Part shown: positions 54,006-64,000 of the stretch, in pieces
Numbering within the stretch: the stretch's first letter is position 1
Layout: each line of letters starts with the position of its first letter
Assembly: GCA_977006965.1 (NCBI GenBank)
Contig: OZ345370.1
Coordinates: 310,001 to 374,000, forward strand
Origin: Phymatolithon calcareum
Taxonomy: Eukaryota; Rhodophyta; Florideophyceae; Hapalidiales
DNA length: 64,000 nucleotides
Reading direction: 5' to 3'
Notes under the pieces: model-generated
What the model was told of the DNA's origin: nothing
Seen by the model: only the letters and a program-made list of their open reading frames with translations
The model's database searches: none
Made by a program: the position numbers and the translations under genes

Positions 54006-55099
54006 AACTATTTTGTGCGCTCAACAATTTTGAACGTTCTACCAATTGTACGAAAGAATAGAGGCATACACGACAAGGGTGCACTAAGGGACAATGATAT
54101 GTCGCCGGGCAAGGAGAGGCGAGCCCGAATTGCTCCGTTGTGTATCATATATGGGTAGTTCGTTTTGTGCATCGAATCGAGCATCGACGCATCACCAATT
54201 TAAGGCCATCGCTACGCAATGTGCAACGTTTCTTGTGCCACATACAGGGACTCGTGCTGAAGAGGACAGGAAGGAGTCTGCGAGCCTGCGCGGCCATCAT
54301 TGACAGGAATAAGCAAGCCCACGTTGCCGGGAGAAACGCAGGAGCTACGGTAGTGTGACACGAACGGGAGTTTACATTGCGCGGAACAAACAGTTCCAAA
54401 ACTGAGATAAACCCGTCTCGAACTAGAGCATTTCCCCCGTTTTTTACATCATGTGGGAACGGGCCGACTGGTATGAGGCACTGGAAAAAGTTTAGGACTT
54501 AGTCCTTCATAAGTCACGTTAACTGTGACCTGATTTGTTGCGTTGGTTCTTCTTCTGTTCTACCTTCCTTCTCCCTATTTCTATCGGAAATGGGCATTTG
54601 TACATTTCCAGTTGCCCCAGGACACCGTGAAAATGTTGGGCGAACCTTCGGATATAACACTAATCATGGACTAGTGAGTCGAACTGCAAGGAATAGAAGT
54701 ATTTATTGACTTGCAGTACCGAGAGCTACATCTGCTAGAGTCTTCTCCCGATGTATAGGAAATCAAATTCGAGGCAAAGGGTGCTAGTGCGACATTGAGG
54801 GCTTTAATTAGTACATCATAGCTCGTTGATTATACCTTTTAGAGGAACCCGTTTGCTCACGGGGATTTCACTCCACGTGTAGTTAGTTTAGGTCATCTGC
54901 GCCTCTTCCCCATTTCAATAGCGTTATCTGGACCGATCCAGTGCACAGGATGTCTTGGACCTGCACAGATGGTGTCCTGTGTGGGCAGCTTACCTTCGTT
55001 AACTTTTCTCTCCTGTCCACTGTGGGTGATGTTAACGTCTAGCACAGGTAAGCTATTTGTGCAAGTGACAACTGTGCCATCAGTACTATCATGATCACA
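54006..55099. other. Gene-free stretch upstream of the STAND gene
   Basis: The part next to 54005 is the likely promoter side. I see no gene. Confidence 0.5.
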
Positions 55100-55187
55100 G
55101 GAACAAGCAACATCTCATCCATTGTGTATGTGATACAGCCTTACAAGGCTGTGTCACATACACAATGGATGAGATGTCTCTTGTTCC
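55100..55187. repeat. 88-bp hairpin with 43-bp arms
   Basis: The left arm 55100-55142 starts GGAACAAGCAACATCTCATC. The right arm 55145-55187 is its reverse complement with three mismatches. The loop is two bases. It is the longest near-perfect palindrome in the window and has the dimensions of a microRNA-type precursor. Confidence 0.92.
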
Positions 55188-55979
55188 CGTACCTGTTCTG
55201 CTTCTCAGAGGCTCGTTTCGCAGACTAAGCCTCTGCCTTGTTTATGAAGTTTATTTTTAAACGCCTTCCAGCCTTACGCATATACGAGCAAGCCTGCGTC
55301 ACGTTCTGTTCATCTTAGAGAAGTTCTGGTCTATGTTTGGTCGTCTTGCAAGAACCCTAACTTGTACAGAACTGTTGAGGACTGTTGCTTAGTTTCCATG
55401 GTCTTCACACTTGACTTCAGAACAGATCTGCAGCCTTTTGAATCCACTCGGTGAATGTCATGCCAAATATCAAGAGTTCAGCAAGTGTTTTTCGGTTACC
55501 AATCTGTCTTCTTCTTCGAGCTCATATCATGACAGTTTGCGTTGCAGCGTCGTCTCGTTCTGTCATCTCTGTTTCCGAATATTTATTGTTTTGGACACCA
55601 GCGGAATTCTTGCACATGTACGTGATGTACATTGAAGCCCCCGCTTCTCGAGTTTCAGCTGGGACGACTGACCGTTAGTCACAAGATTTACATGGAGTTC
55701 TAATCAATTGCATATGTCTTCTGTAGCGGCCTGCTTACCGTCAGGGGAGCACCAGGGAAAGAAAAGTACAATTTGAGAAAAAAGAATTGATGTAGAGCAA
55801 TTATATATTGAAAGATCTGTAAAAGAAGCCAAGAGCCAGAGGAGAACAATTGTAATTGTAACAATGATAACAACGTTGTTATCAAACAATGCACTGCGTC
55901 CAGAAAAATTAACGAGAAAGGAGTCCGCACGACATCGCCCTTCGAAGTGCAGTATCTTCTGAAATGGTGCTACGGCCTA
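55188..55979. other. Gene-free stretch
   Basis: No feature is supported. The AT-rich part near 55740-55930 is the 3' flank of the oxidase gene. Confidence 0.5.
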
Positions 55980-57923
55980 CTACATTACCCGTGCATTGAG
56001 AGTAACAAACGTCCGATCCTTCGGTGCGAAAGTGCCGCTGGTGTCAAGTCCCAGAATGTCCATGCAAGCCCTGACAGCCAGGCACACCGACGTGAGTGTC
56101 GGATTCACAGCAATGCCCTTCGGTATCACAGAGTTTCCGGTGACCCACAAGTTCTCACGGTCCCACACACGGCCGTTCGGGTCAGCGACAGAATCTTCCT
56201 TACGGCGACCAATCCTGTTTGCACCATGAATATGAAGTGCAGAACCATTCTCCAGGAACTGCGGATCTGTATTGCTCCCCGGTACCGGAGCCCCAAGCTC
56301 CACCATAGTTTTCAGCAGGTCCTCATAAGCCCGATCGACGAGGTTCACGTCTCCGCGAGTGTAAGTGTAGTCAAATGTGGGCTGCGGCAAGCCCATGTAG
56401 TCCTTGTTGGAATCTGAGAACTTGACGCAGTTCTCGCGCACCATGGCTGGCAATACGAACCAACGCAATCCGACGACAAGACGGTCATCAACGGAGGTGT
56501 TCAGGTTTTGACCGAAAAAGTTGTCATTGTGCACCTGCACATGCCAGGGACGTGTCTCCGACACTGGTATCCATTGCTGTACCTCTCCGGAAGCTTTGCC
56601 GCTTCGAGGGATGGGAATTGGATCATTAGGATTATTTGCACGCCATTGCTCAATAGTCTCCTTGAAGCGGAACAGCGGGTCTCCTTCGCGGAGATCAAAA
56701 AGCTTACTAATTAGCTTTCTGTCTAATACGATTCGAGTAAACATGAATGGCTGTTCCGTTAGATACTTCCCGTTGGCCGAGAGGTCTTCGAAGCCGGATG
56801 CCGCCAAAAGTTGCGCATTGGCCACCTGTCCGCATGCCAGGACGAAGTTCTTGGCTTTGATACGGACTTCCCCCGGAGAGCCATCTGGAGTATAGAGTCC
56901 TCGTGGATCATGCAGCACTGCTTCCGTGATTTTACCGCCTGTGCTCTCCAATCGCTTGCAAATAAGTTGCTCTGCAATGGTAAAACCGTCGTCATTTCTA
57001 GTCGCCAAGTCTCCCAGAAGCGCCGAGCTTCCTGTCCACTCGACGAACTGGTCATTCCGACGTTGCACTGCAAGAGGCAAGTCTTGCGGTCCAAACGGGT
57101 CCAGGGACTGCAGGTGCGGAATGGACCGGAGCTGCTCCCCCACAAGAACGTTACGCAACTCATCATCGTAGGCATTGGTGTCTGTGAACAACAGACGTTC
57201 ACCGACAGAGTAAAGAGTATCGCTCGGGAAAAGGTCGTTCATCTCAATGGTGGGATGCGGACGTGGAGTGGAGCATGTCCAGTGAGTTCCCATTCCACCG
57301 ACTTTGTAGGATATGGCTGCACCTGCGACGTTGAAAAACGCCTTCTGGTCCGGATTGGTAAGATTCGGCGAAAAGTTGGCAAACTCGCTGTCCGGATGGT
57401 TGTTGACACCCGGCTGCCATGTATTTGGCAGTGCTGTGCTGTTTGACGCTGGAGATGGGTTCCTTGAGATGGGCTGGATGGTTGATGCGATGAACTGGGC
57501 AAACAGACGCTGACCCTCCCCATGGTCCATTTGATACAGTAGAGAGTTCTTGACATGATCTCCTGCGCGTGGACCAAGTCGTTGACCGGCATCCACCATA
57601 AGAACGCGTTGTTCGCTCTGTATATCTCGTGGAATGCCGTCGGCGTCGATGATCGTCCCGCCCGATGCGAGATAACGTGCGGCGGTGCTGCCTACCGGAC
57701 CGGTTCCGATGATGACAGTGTCCCACTCGTCGGGAAGCGGAGAAGATGGGAAATTCTGAGCAAAGAACTGTGCACGAGGGCGTGGTGGTGCATTGCGGGC
57801 TGGTTCGAATATCGTACGACACCCGAAGAAGCTGTTTGTGCGTTGCGAGCAGAGCAATAGAGGTTTGGTTTGGGATGTGAGGCAGGGGGACGGAGAGCAA
57901 AAAGACAAGGTGGATAAAATCAT
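55980..57923 (-). CDS. Pyranose 2-oxidase (GMC flavoprotein oxidoreductase)
   Basis: This 647-residue FAD enzyme is predicted to oxidise aldopyranoses such as glucose at C2 with O2, giving 2-keto sugars and H2O2. Residues 1-60 form a Ser/Cys/Pro-rich leader with few acids, possibly a targeting sequence. The FAD-binding dinucleotide motif VIIGTGPVGSTAA lies at 70-82 and the ribose-binding VLMVDAG at 107-113. The segment GGMGTHWTCSTPR (209-221) contains Thr-His-Trp; His214 aligns with the residue that covalently holds FAD in fungal pyranose oxidases. Near the C-terminus HIHGANRIG (564-572) and VNPTLTS (Asn607) provide the catalytic His/Asn pair. Length and motif spacing fit this subfamily better than glucose or choline oxidases. 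The ATG at 57923 starts the leader. It lies on the same strand as the STAND gene and the hydrolase but far apart, so no operon is implied. Confidence 0.88.
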   Translation of the reverse strand: MILSTLSFCSPSPCLTSQTKPLLLCSQRTNSFFGCRTIFEPARNAPPRPRAQFFAQNFPSSPLPDEWDTVIIGTGPVGSTAARYLASGGTIIDADGIPRDIQSEQRVLMVDAGQRLGPRAGDHVKNSLLYQMDHGEGQRLFAQFIASTIQPISRNPSPASNSTALPNTWQPGVNNHPDSEFANFSPNLTNPDQKAFFNVAGAAISYKVGGMGTHWTCSTPRPHPTIEMNDLFPSDTLYSVGERLLFTDTNAYDDELRNVLVGEQLRSIPHLQSLDPFGPQDLPLAVQRRNDQFVEWTGSSALLGDLATRNDDGFTIAEQLICKRLESTGGKITEAVLHDPRGLYTPDGSPGEVRIKAKNFVLACGQVANAQLLAASGFEDLSANGKYLTEQPFMFTRIVLDRKLISKLFDLREGDPLFRFKETIEQWRANNPNDPIPIPRSGKASGEVQQWIPVSETRPWHVQVHNDNFFGQNLNTSVDDRLVVGLRWFVLPAMVRENCVKFSDSNKDYMGLPQPTFDYTYTRGDVNLVDRAYEDLLKTMVELGAPVPGSNTDPQFLENGSALHIHGANRIGRRKEDSVADPNGRVWDRENLWVTGNSVIPKGIAVNPTLTSVCLAVRACMDILGLDTSGTFAPKDRTFVTLNARVM

Positions 57924-59794
57924 GGCAAAAACTTCAACGACTTGCGTCGACTTGCGAGTAGAACGATACTTCTGTCGTTCTGTACCTTATGTATACAACG
58001 GCGTGAACACTTGTGATGGATACTGTACCGAGAACATATGCAGATAGTCTATCTATTTCTTCTATCAACCTCAAGGAACCAGCTTGCAATTTTTTTGTGA
58101 AACTCAACAATCACGGTGGACGCGACCGATGTTAGGCCGACCGAAGTGCGTACCAGTCTAACAATATTCTGCGTTCAAGCGTGCCCGTTGTTTCCTTTTG
58201 CTTTCAAAAGAAGCCTCACATATTCGGAAAGGTTTTCGCGAGGGTAAGGTTATCTCGATCTCATCGATCTCAGTGATGCAGGTCGGTATCCAACTTCAAT
58301 CCGCGACTGCGGTCGATGTACAGATGTAGACCAGAACGTCTCAGAATGAAGGCGGATTCAATTGGCTGTTGCTTAAAATACCACGACTTGGAATTACGGA
58401 GTGTCAAGCAGCACCAACATTTCCCTCCTGATGCGATGTATAGAGTTGCCTCTGGACGTTTTCGTGAGCTTGACGCCCAAGCATAGCTACTACTGGTGAG
58501 TCCTATGTAGACAGTAAAGAGAAGATGTATTCATCCGCGGCATTGAAACCAGAGGCATCTGGACAGGAGAGGCCCTCAAAAGGGAAGACGACGTACAGTT
58601 GAGCTCATGAGCTCCAATCGGATCAGTTTATGCTTACAAGCGGGGGGACGCAGAAAGAATCGAAACGTATAAGTCGTAGCCTTGCTGACTGGGATGCAGG
58701 AAATCATCTCCGATATACGACTTGGGGGAAGAATTGCTCCATTGGTGAGGGCTCAGAGGACACCAGCACAGTTGGCGACAATGTGACTCGTACATCTGTG
58801 CTGACCCCCTCTCCCCAGCAACTTAATCTATATTCCCGTTGCCTGCGGAGATCGAATACGTGTCTGAGCTATTTCTCATTCCAGCAAACGATGATCAGAA
58901 AATATTTCTAAACTGCGTTTTTCTCCAAGTCCTCTGTTCCATTCCCGATTCTGGTACTAACTATCTCCGTCCTCTGGGGAGATTTCTCTGTGAATACATT
59001 TTCCGGATCCTGCGTCGTGATATAAAAAACTGTTCTTGTTTCACTGGTTCTCCTCCTTCCGCGCCTCGTTTCCCCCTACAAGGCGCCATACATTGCGGCC
59101 ATACGAGGGTTCTTTCGCATGAGTCCGGAACGTGATTTTACCTCATGCAGGACCACTCCAGGTTTAGCCGACGTCGCAGGGTTGCCCGAAATGTCAGCAG
59201 ACGTATTCGTTTAATTTGAAAGCTCATCGTCCATGCTGCAGACTATCAAATACTCAATGTGCACTCCGGGGTCGATGCCCGCCCGATATTCGGCCCCTCT
59301 GGAGTGCCGGATCGGGCGCTTAGCGTCACATCAAATTGGACAACGTGCAGTCTCATGAGTTGTATTTCGACTGATGAAAACCGCCCAAAAATTACAATCG
59401 ACCACTCCTACTATTGCGGGTATCAGGCACCAGCAATCTCACAAGAGCTGTGATAGAGCACCAGCAGAATCTGATTCCACACATCACGTTGTTTCTAAGT
59501 GCTATTTTTGGGCCTTCAGATCTATAAGTCATTCGAAGACTGAGGCCCTCAGTCTCAGGGCCTTCGTTCTTCACTTGAGTGTTCTTTTCTCGGATGCCTT
59601 GCGTGTACCGCGATGCGGCACGTTAAATCCCGTATTGGGTGTACTCCGTCATTCTGATAACACCTCTGTCGCCGAGAAAGTACATTGGGTACTAGTCCAG
59701 AAGAATTCTAACATGGGGGCAGTTGCATACTTCAAGCGTTTACTGCTTTTTCCACTATAATACAGAAAAAGCTATTACTCAGCACTGAAATTGA
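57924..59794. other. Gene-free stretch
   Basis: The part beside 57924 is the oxidase promoter side. Open frames such as 59374-59760 lack recognisable motifs. Confidence 0.5.
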
Positions 59795-61174
59795 TTACAT
59801 AATAGTACATCCACGGAAGTCATCTTCCGCACGAACCTTAAAATCAGTCCAGTAATTCTTCGGCAAGCTGCCCATATCAGTAACTACATAATCCTCTTCC
59901 GGCACGCGAACGGCAGCAGCGTTCCAAATCATGTTTGCAACCTCGAGATCGTAAATATCGGTATGACTCTTGATGACGTCACTGCTCTCCACATTGTAAC
60001 AGTGCCGAGGCTTGAAATCGAATTTCTGCTTCGGTATGCCCTCCTCGTCCTGCAGTTTCTTAGCGACATTTGGCATAGGGTTCGTATCCAGAAATCCAAC
60101 TCTACCAGCTGGTTTGTTATGAAACACATCGTATCCTATAAGTGCAAAGTCACCCCTGAATACAGTCTCCGCGATGGGTCCGGCGACTGGGAGAAGTTTT
60201 GACGTCAGGGGACGGTACGCTCCACTGCGCGCGAGCGACTTGCTGTCCAGTGCACCTTGGGCGACGACAATGGAGTGCACCTTGCGTGAGATAAGCGAGC
60301 CTGGAGCGCGTCCGATTGCCGCAGAACAGACGACATGTCCGCCAAGACTGTGACCGAAGAGGTTGAAGCGGACTGCTGGCGGCGCGTGACGCATGAGGTC
60401 AGCAAGAAGGACGTGAACGCCGCGACTGCCAACATTACTCGCGCGTCGCTCAAATTGACCAAATACAACGTCCTGTACGAAGAATACCATTCCGCCTTCC
60501 CTTTCGTTTTCAGCTACCTCAGAGATACGCTTTTCAATAATTGGTGCCATTTCAGCACTGTGCTTCACTCCATCGTCTATGATGCTGCTGTCATCGTGCT
60601 TCTTGACTCCCTGTTCCGCAATCTGCGATGTGACGGTGACCAGATTTTTCTTAATGGATTCCTTGACCTTCGATTTTGTCTCGTGGTCCTCAGTAGAGTA
60701 CGATGAGACGTCTTGTACCAAGTCGTTAACGGCTTGCGAGTACGAATTGTCCATACTCATGGAGAAGGCCTCTGCACCCGAAAGATCATCGTCGCCGGAG
60801 GATTCTCGCAGTACTTTGACGATGTCATCGAAGCGCGCTTTGTTCTTGGGGTCTGGCTCCTCATTCAGGGTGGTTACGAGGGACGGCCACCTGACGGAGA
60901 TGTAAAGCGGTTTAACGCCTTCCGGACGCGTTTCCTCCATGGATTTGACTGTGCGATTGGCGAAATCGACGGAGCCGTCAATGCGAGGACCGGTCATCCA
61001 GCCATGTGATAGCACAAAGACGTCCGTGTAGCCTTTGGTCGCGTCCTTGATTTCGCGGCGCATAAGTTTGACGACGTCGACATCGCTGCGGTCACGCTCG
61101 TAGCCTCCGGCATCGACGTCATAGATGTAGTAGCCGGTATCACCAACCTTGACGTAAAATGGCCCCGTTTCCAT
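59795..61174 (-). CDS. Alpha/beta hydrolase (lipase/esterase-like) with C-terminal CaaX box
   Basis: This 459-residue serine hydrolase has the nucleophile elbow GHSLGG at residues 274-279 (Ser276) and an upstream LSHGWM segment (55-60) that fits the oxyanion-hole HG motif. VRFNLFGHSLGGHVVCSAA follows the usual strand-turn-helix. The likely acid lies after SIVVAQGALD (near 300) and the catalytic His near SHTDIYD, close to residue 415. A long charged helical insert (about 110-230, rich in Glu, Lys and Ser) separates the first strands from the elbow and may be a lid. The protein ends GCTIM: Cys-Thr-Ile-Met at the very end is a CaaX prenylation motif (Met favours farnesyl), which would tether it to membranes. 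There is no signal peptide. The substrate is unknown. The ATG at 61174 is the first in frame. Confidence 0.8.
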   Translation of the reverse strand: METGPFYVKVGDTGYYIYDVDAGGYERDRSDVDVVKLMRREIKDATKGYTDVFVLSHGWMTGPRIDGSVDFANRTVKSMEETRPEGVKPLYISVRWPSLVTTLNEEPDPKNKARFDDIVKVLRESSGDDDLSGAEAFSMSMDNSYSQAVNDLVQDVSSYSTEDHETKSKVKESIKKNLVTVTSQIAEQGVKKHDDSSIIDDGVKHSAEMAPIIEKRISEVAENEREGGMVFFVQDVVFGQFERRASNVGSRGVHVLLADLMRHAPPAVRFNLFGHSLGGHVVCSAAIGRAPGSLISRKVHSIVVAQGALDSKSLARSGAYRPLTSKLLPVAGPIAETVFRGDFALIGYDVFHNKPAGRVGFLDTNPMPNVAKKLQDEEGIPKQKFDFKPRHCYNVESSDVIKSHTDIYDLEVANMIWNAAAVRVPEEDYVVTDMGSLPKNYWTDFKVRAEDDFRGCTIM

Positions 61175-61898
61175 TGCGCAGCCAACTGGACTGCCTCGTG
61201 ACGAGACTGTGCGGCGAGCGTAATTTCTGCAATAGAAAAAATGAGGTGTATAAGTACGTACAACAGGGGGCCGCCTGGTGCCTGTAATGAGCGTTGCCTC
61301 TTACTGATATGAGAGAAATTGTAAATTTTGCACTTGTGGCCCCCATCTGAGATTTTTACTTTTGTTTTTTATGAGCTTGAGAATACGAGAAGCTCATTGG
61401 GCACTTTCTGTTATGGCAGTATATAATTGGCTAAGCGCAAAAAATTTTGCCTCGCGCCGTGGAAACTTCTCTATAGATTGTCTCTGCAAAGCGTTCCTCC
61501 GAAAATAGAGACAGCTCTTTAAACGCGCAGTTTAAGACCACTTCCTGATCCGTTCTTCCCAATTCGAAAAGTGTTGAAGAAAGGCAAGAAAGTAGGCTAT
61601 ACAAAATTCAAAAAAATCGAAGAACAGTGATTAAATAAGGAGTGTAGAACACTTTTCGTAATTCTGATCTTGAAAATGAATCGCTTACGAACACGGACAA
61701 TTTTCTCGAAAAGGACTCGATGAATTTCTTATTGCCTCTGTCAAAAGTTTCGAATAATTGTAGACTACCACAGGAATACCGCGAATTTGGTAAAGTCCAA
61801 GGTCTAGGTGGCAAAAAAGTTCGCGCCGCGAGACCAAAAGTTTTTTAAATCGGCAAAGGGACAGGCGAAAAATATAGTAAAATTCAGGTCGCGCATCA
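61175..61898. other. Gene-free stretch
   Basis: This is the hydrolase promoter side and AT-rich flank. No feature is supported before the MITE nest. Confidence 0.5.
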
Positions 61899-61986
61899 GG
61901 GCCGTTCTTAACGCGTGTTTGTTGGGCATGTTTGTTCAATTCTCGCGTGCTTACTGGATAGTAGATCCAGTATCATATAGCTTCAG
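61899..61986. mobile_element. MITE family B, partial left end
   Basis: These 88 bases starting GGGCCGTTCTTAACGCGTGT closely match 48333-48420, then break off where another family B end begins at 61986. This suggests that one B element inserted into or replaced part of another. Confidence 0.75.
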
Positions 61987-62401
61987 GGCCGTTCTTAACG
62001 CATGTACAGTCAGACCTCGATAAATGGATGGGCAATGTGGAATGGTCCAATATTCTCAAAATCGAGGTTATTCTCAAGTCGACTTTTGAATCATAAGTTT
62101 TGGATCACACGTGTGCCGAACAGTAGCCATATTCTACTGTACTGTATGCCAGTGGCAGGAGAAACATGAAAAGTACTTACAGTTTTCTACGAGTGAGGAT
62201 ATGCTCCGTGTACGCTAAACAAAATTATAACAAAATTTAAGGTATGCCCCGTGACCTCGAAAATGAAGTAATGCTCCTATCAAATATTCTGGAATCCTTT
62301 AATTTTCGTGAAATTTAGGCGGATACGGTTTTCGTGGAGCACTCGATTATGCTGCTAACCGAGGCTTTTCTAAAAAAGAGGTTCCAGTTATCGAGGTCTG
62401 A

Positions 62402-63274
62402 GGCTGCTTCTATACGAAAAAAAATATGTTCATGTTCATGTTCGCTTATCATAAAAACCGTATCATAGCAAAAAATTTGTTGCTGGTATCTATACGACAA
62501 CGGCGCACATGTTCATGTGTTTGCTCCTGATTTGCGCGGGAATCTCCAAACTTTTCGCGGTTCACTTCAAAACGATTACAGAAGATTCTGCTCTTGCCCC
62601 TACTCTTGTTACACTTCTGATGACAACCTGCGCGCTCCAGTTGTGCCTGCTGTGAAGACCACTCAAAAGAATCTCCATACTGCCGCGGCGCTAGCCCGTT
62701 GCCAGCAGCTCCCACGTGCATCACCCGAATACCACAGAACTCGTCGTTGCGCTTCCTGTGATGAATGATCCCACCAGTCACCACAATAACACTGCGACTT
62801 TGATGCCGCCTGCTCCTGTGACAAAAAATCCCACCAGTCACCACAACGACACTGCGCGTTCGACTGCGCCCACCGATATCATGAACGACCCCACCTGTCA
62901 ACGGAACACCACTGCAGCAGCGATAAAGGAAGCTGCTTTCGCTGCCTTGGAAATCGCGCTCGCTAGCATTGTCCGCGCCATTTGCCGAGTACGACACTGG
63001 GTGGAATTCGGGAGGGGTGTACGAGCTATCAGGCTGTGCCCCTACTGGCACGACGGCGAGTGAAATATGATAAAATGAACAAACATGGAAAGTTAACCTC
63101 TTTCCCGGAGAAAAAAGGTTCCGCAATATGTTCACACGGCGTCGTTTCATGTTGGCAATATGTTGGATGCAACTAAAGCTCGCCGTGAGCACTAGCCAAT
63201 TGCATGCCTTATAGTGTATGATAAGGCCAACATGAAAGCGAACATGAACATATTTTTTCTCGTATAGATACACC
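62402..63274. mobile_element. Element C inserted in MITE A copy 1
   Basis: This 873-bp insert has terminal inverted repeats: GG-TG-(C/T)-type ends followed by TCTATACGA(A/G)AAAAAATATG and TTCATGTTCGC (62402-62445 and about 63236-63274). CTGA occurs on both sides (62398-62401 and 63275-63278) as a 4-bp target duplication. Removing element C and one CTGA restores the exact right end of MITE A. Its middle contains three diverged 60-bp repeats (62760-62940). Confidence 0.72.
62755..62945 (+). repeat. Three 60-bp repeats encoding 20-residue units
   Basis: In the frame from about 62761 the sequence encodes MNDPTSHHNNTATLMPPAPV, TKNPTSHHNDTARSTAPTDI and MNDPTCQRNTTAAAIKEAAF, three related units. 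The frame stays open to 63063 with a helical alanine-rich part (LEIALASIVRAI). It may be captured gene sequence carried by element C. Expression is unproven. Confidence 0.55.
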
Positions 63275-63430
63275 CTGACTGTATGTATGTTCAGCATGTT
63301 GGAAGCAGTGTAACGCGTTTTGTTACAAGTGTCACTCGAACATGCGCTCTCTACATGATGTGTCTTAACATATGTGTCGCTGTTTCTGTACTCGCGAGTA
63401 CGAAAACCAATTTCGCGCGCAATTGAACTA

Positions 63431-63828
63431 CAGTCAGACCTCGATAAATGGATGGGCAATGTGGAATGGTCCAATATTCTCAAAATCGAGGTTATTCTCA
63501 AGTCGACTTTTGAATCATAAGTTTTGGATCACACGTGTGCCGAACAGTAGCCATATTCTACTGTACTGTATGCCAATGGCAGGAGAAACATGAAAAGTAC
63601 TTACAGTTTTCTACGAGTGAGGATATGCTCCGTGTACGCTAAACAAAATTATAACAAAATTTAAGGTATGCCCCGTGACCTCGAAAATGAAGTAATGCTC
63701 CTATCAAATATTCTGGAATCCTTTAATTTTCGTTAAATTTAGGCGGATACGGTTTTCGTGGAGCACTCGATTATGCTGCTAACCGAGGTTATTCTAAAAA
63801 AGAGGTTCCATTTATCGAGGTCTGACTG
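63431..63828. mobile_element. MITE family A (pogo-like), copy 2, complete
   Basis: This 398-bp element has perfect terminal inverted repeats CAGTCAGACCTCGATAAATG / reverse complement, flanked by TA on both sides (63429-63430 and 63829-63830). It has no coding capacity. It differs from copy 1 at only a few positions, so both copies are young. Confidence 0.92.
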
Positions 63829-64000
63829 TACATGCGTTAAGAACGGCCCTCAGCGAGAAGCTGAAACTATTCGAAAGAAACCCAGTAAGCATTTTTCTGT
63901 AATGAATGATTACAGCTGAGCATTGGAGACTTTTGCTGACTTCATATTTGAAGATATTTCACTTGTTTCTACACATTTTCGTGAAACTGGATACCGTCCC

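Larger units (their letters stand above)
62007..63281. mobile_element. MITE family A (pogo-like), copy 1, split by element C
   Basis: It starts CAGTCAGACCTCGATAAATG at 62007 after TA (62005-62006). Bases 62007-62401 match copy 2 at 63431 with only a handful of differences. The last few bases (CTG, then TA at 63282-63283) are displaced beyond element C (62402-63274). The ends resemble those of the pogo/Tigger element at 24482. Confidence 0.82.
61986..63849. mobile_element. MITE family B, copy 2, enlarged by nested insertions
   Basis: Family B ends lie at 61986 (GGGCCGTTCTTAACGCATGT) and at 63830-63849 (its reverse complement). Between them, the family B body (63284-63430) matches 48540-48710 in inverted orientation. 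It is interrupted by MITE A copy 1 with element C inside it (62007-63281) and by MITE A copy 2 (63431-63828). The flanks share TCA rather than TA, so the target duplication is less clear than for copy 1. Confidence 0.7.

Noticed and set aside
56811-57446. A 211-codon plus-strand frame opposite the pyranose oxidase
   Set aside because: It lies wholly within the oxidase coding region, with no motifs of its own.
49799-57923. Functional linkage or operon of the STAND gene and pyranose oxidase
   Set aside because: They share a strand but lie more than 2 kb apart with a hairpin and gene-free DNA between. Co-regulation is speculation.
62449-63501. A 350-codon open frame on the minus strand
   Set aside because: It begins inside MITE A copy 2 and runs through MITE B and element C junctions, so it cannot be an ancestral gene. 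It has no recognisable motifs.

Overview
The window looks like nuclear DNA of a eukaryotic alga, most likely a florideophyte red alga. That placement is inferred, not proven. The recognisable genes are single uninterrupted reading frames with eukaryotic architecture: an NF-YC histone-fold subunit, a bZIP factor, a PfkB sugar kinase with a plastid-type leader, a membrane-anchored FG-GAP protein, a pyranose 2-oxidase, and an NB-ARC/WD40 STAND NTPase. They sit alone or in loose groups, separated by kilobases of decayed transposable elements. The one intron I can infer (87 nt, in a pseudogene) has a GTAAGT donor, a TGCTAAC branch site and an AG acceptor. I found no rRNA, tRNA, CRISPR or bacterial operon features.

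Layout. 1-3.5 kb: two decayed tandem copies (minus strand) of the NB-ARC/WD40 gene found intact at 49.8-53.6 kb; the second copy is split by a solo LTR. 3.5-6 kb: non-coding, with a foldback repeat. 6-17.8 kb: heavily decayed sequence, partly transposase-like. 17.9-19.5 kb: two PiggyBac-type transposase fragments in opposite orientation, the second interrupted by the 5' LTR of a truncated Gypsy retrotransposon (19.48-23.2 kb). 23.2-29.9 kb: an unrecognised reading frame, GC-rich repeats, a deleted pogo/Tigger element, an ABCB transporter pseudogene and an element rich in GGATAATC motifs. 30.2-41.8 kb: the first gene-rich part (small membrane protein, bromodomain-like protein, fructokinase, ITFG1/TIP-like protein, NF-YC). 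44.6-45.4 kb: bZIP factor. 46.2-48.8 kb: a dense cluster of near-perfect palindromes and a TA-flanked MITE. 49.8-54 kb: the STAND NTPase. 56-57.9 kb: pyranose oxidase. 59.8-61.2 kb: an alpha/beta hydrolase with a C-terminal CaaX box. 61.9-63.9 kb: a nest of at least three non-autonomous DNA transposon families.

The genes do not form an obvious pathway. The strongest themes are a STAND (innate-immunity-type) gene family that duplicates and decays here, neighbouring an H2O2-producing oxidase, and an active-looking population of palindromic and TA-inserting elements. MITE copies that appear about 99% identical by eye suggest recent movement.
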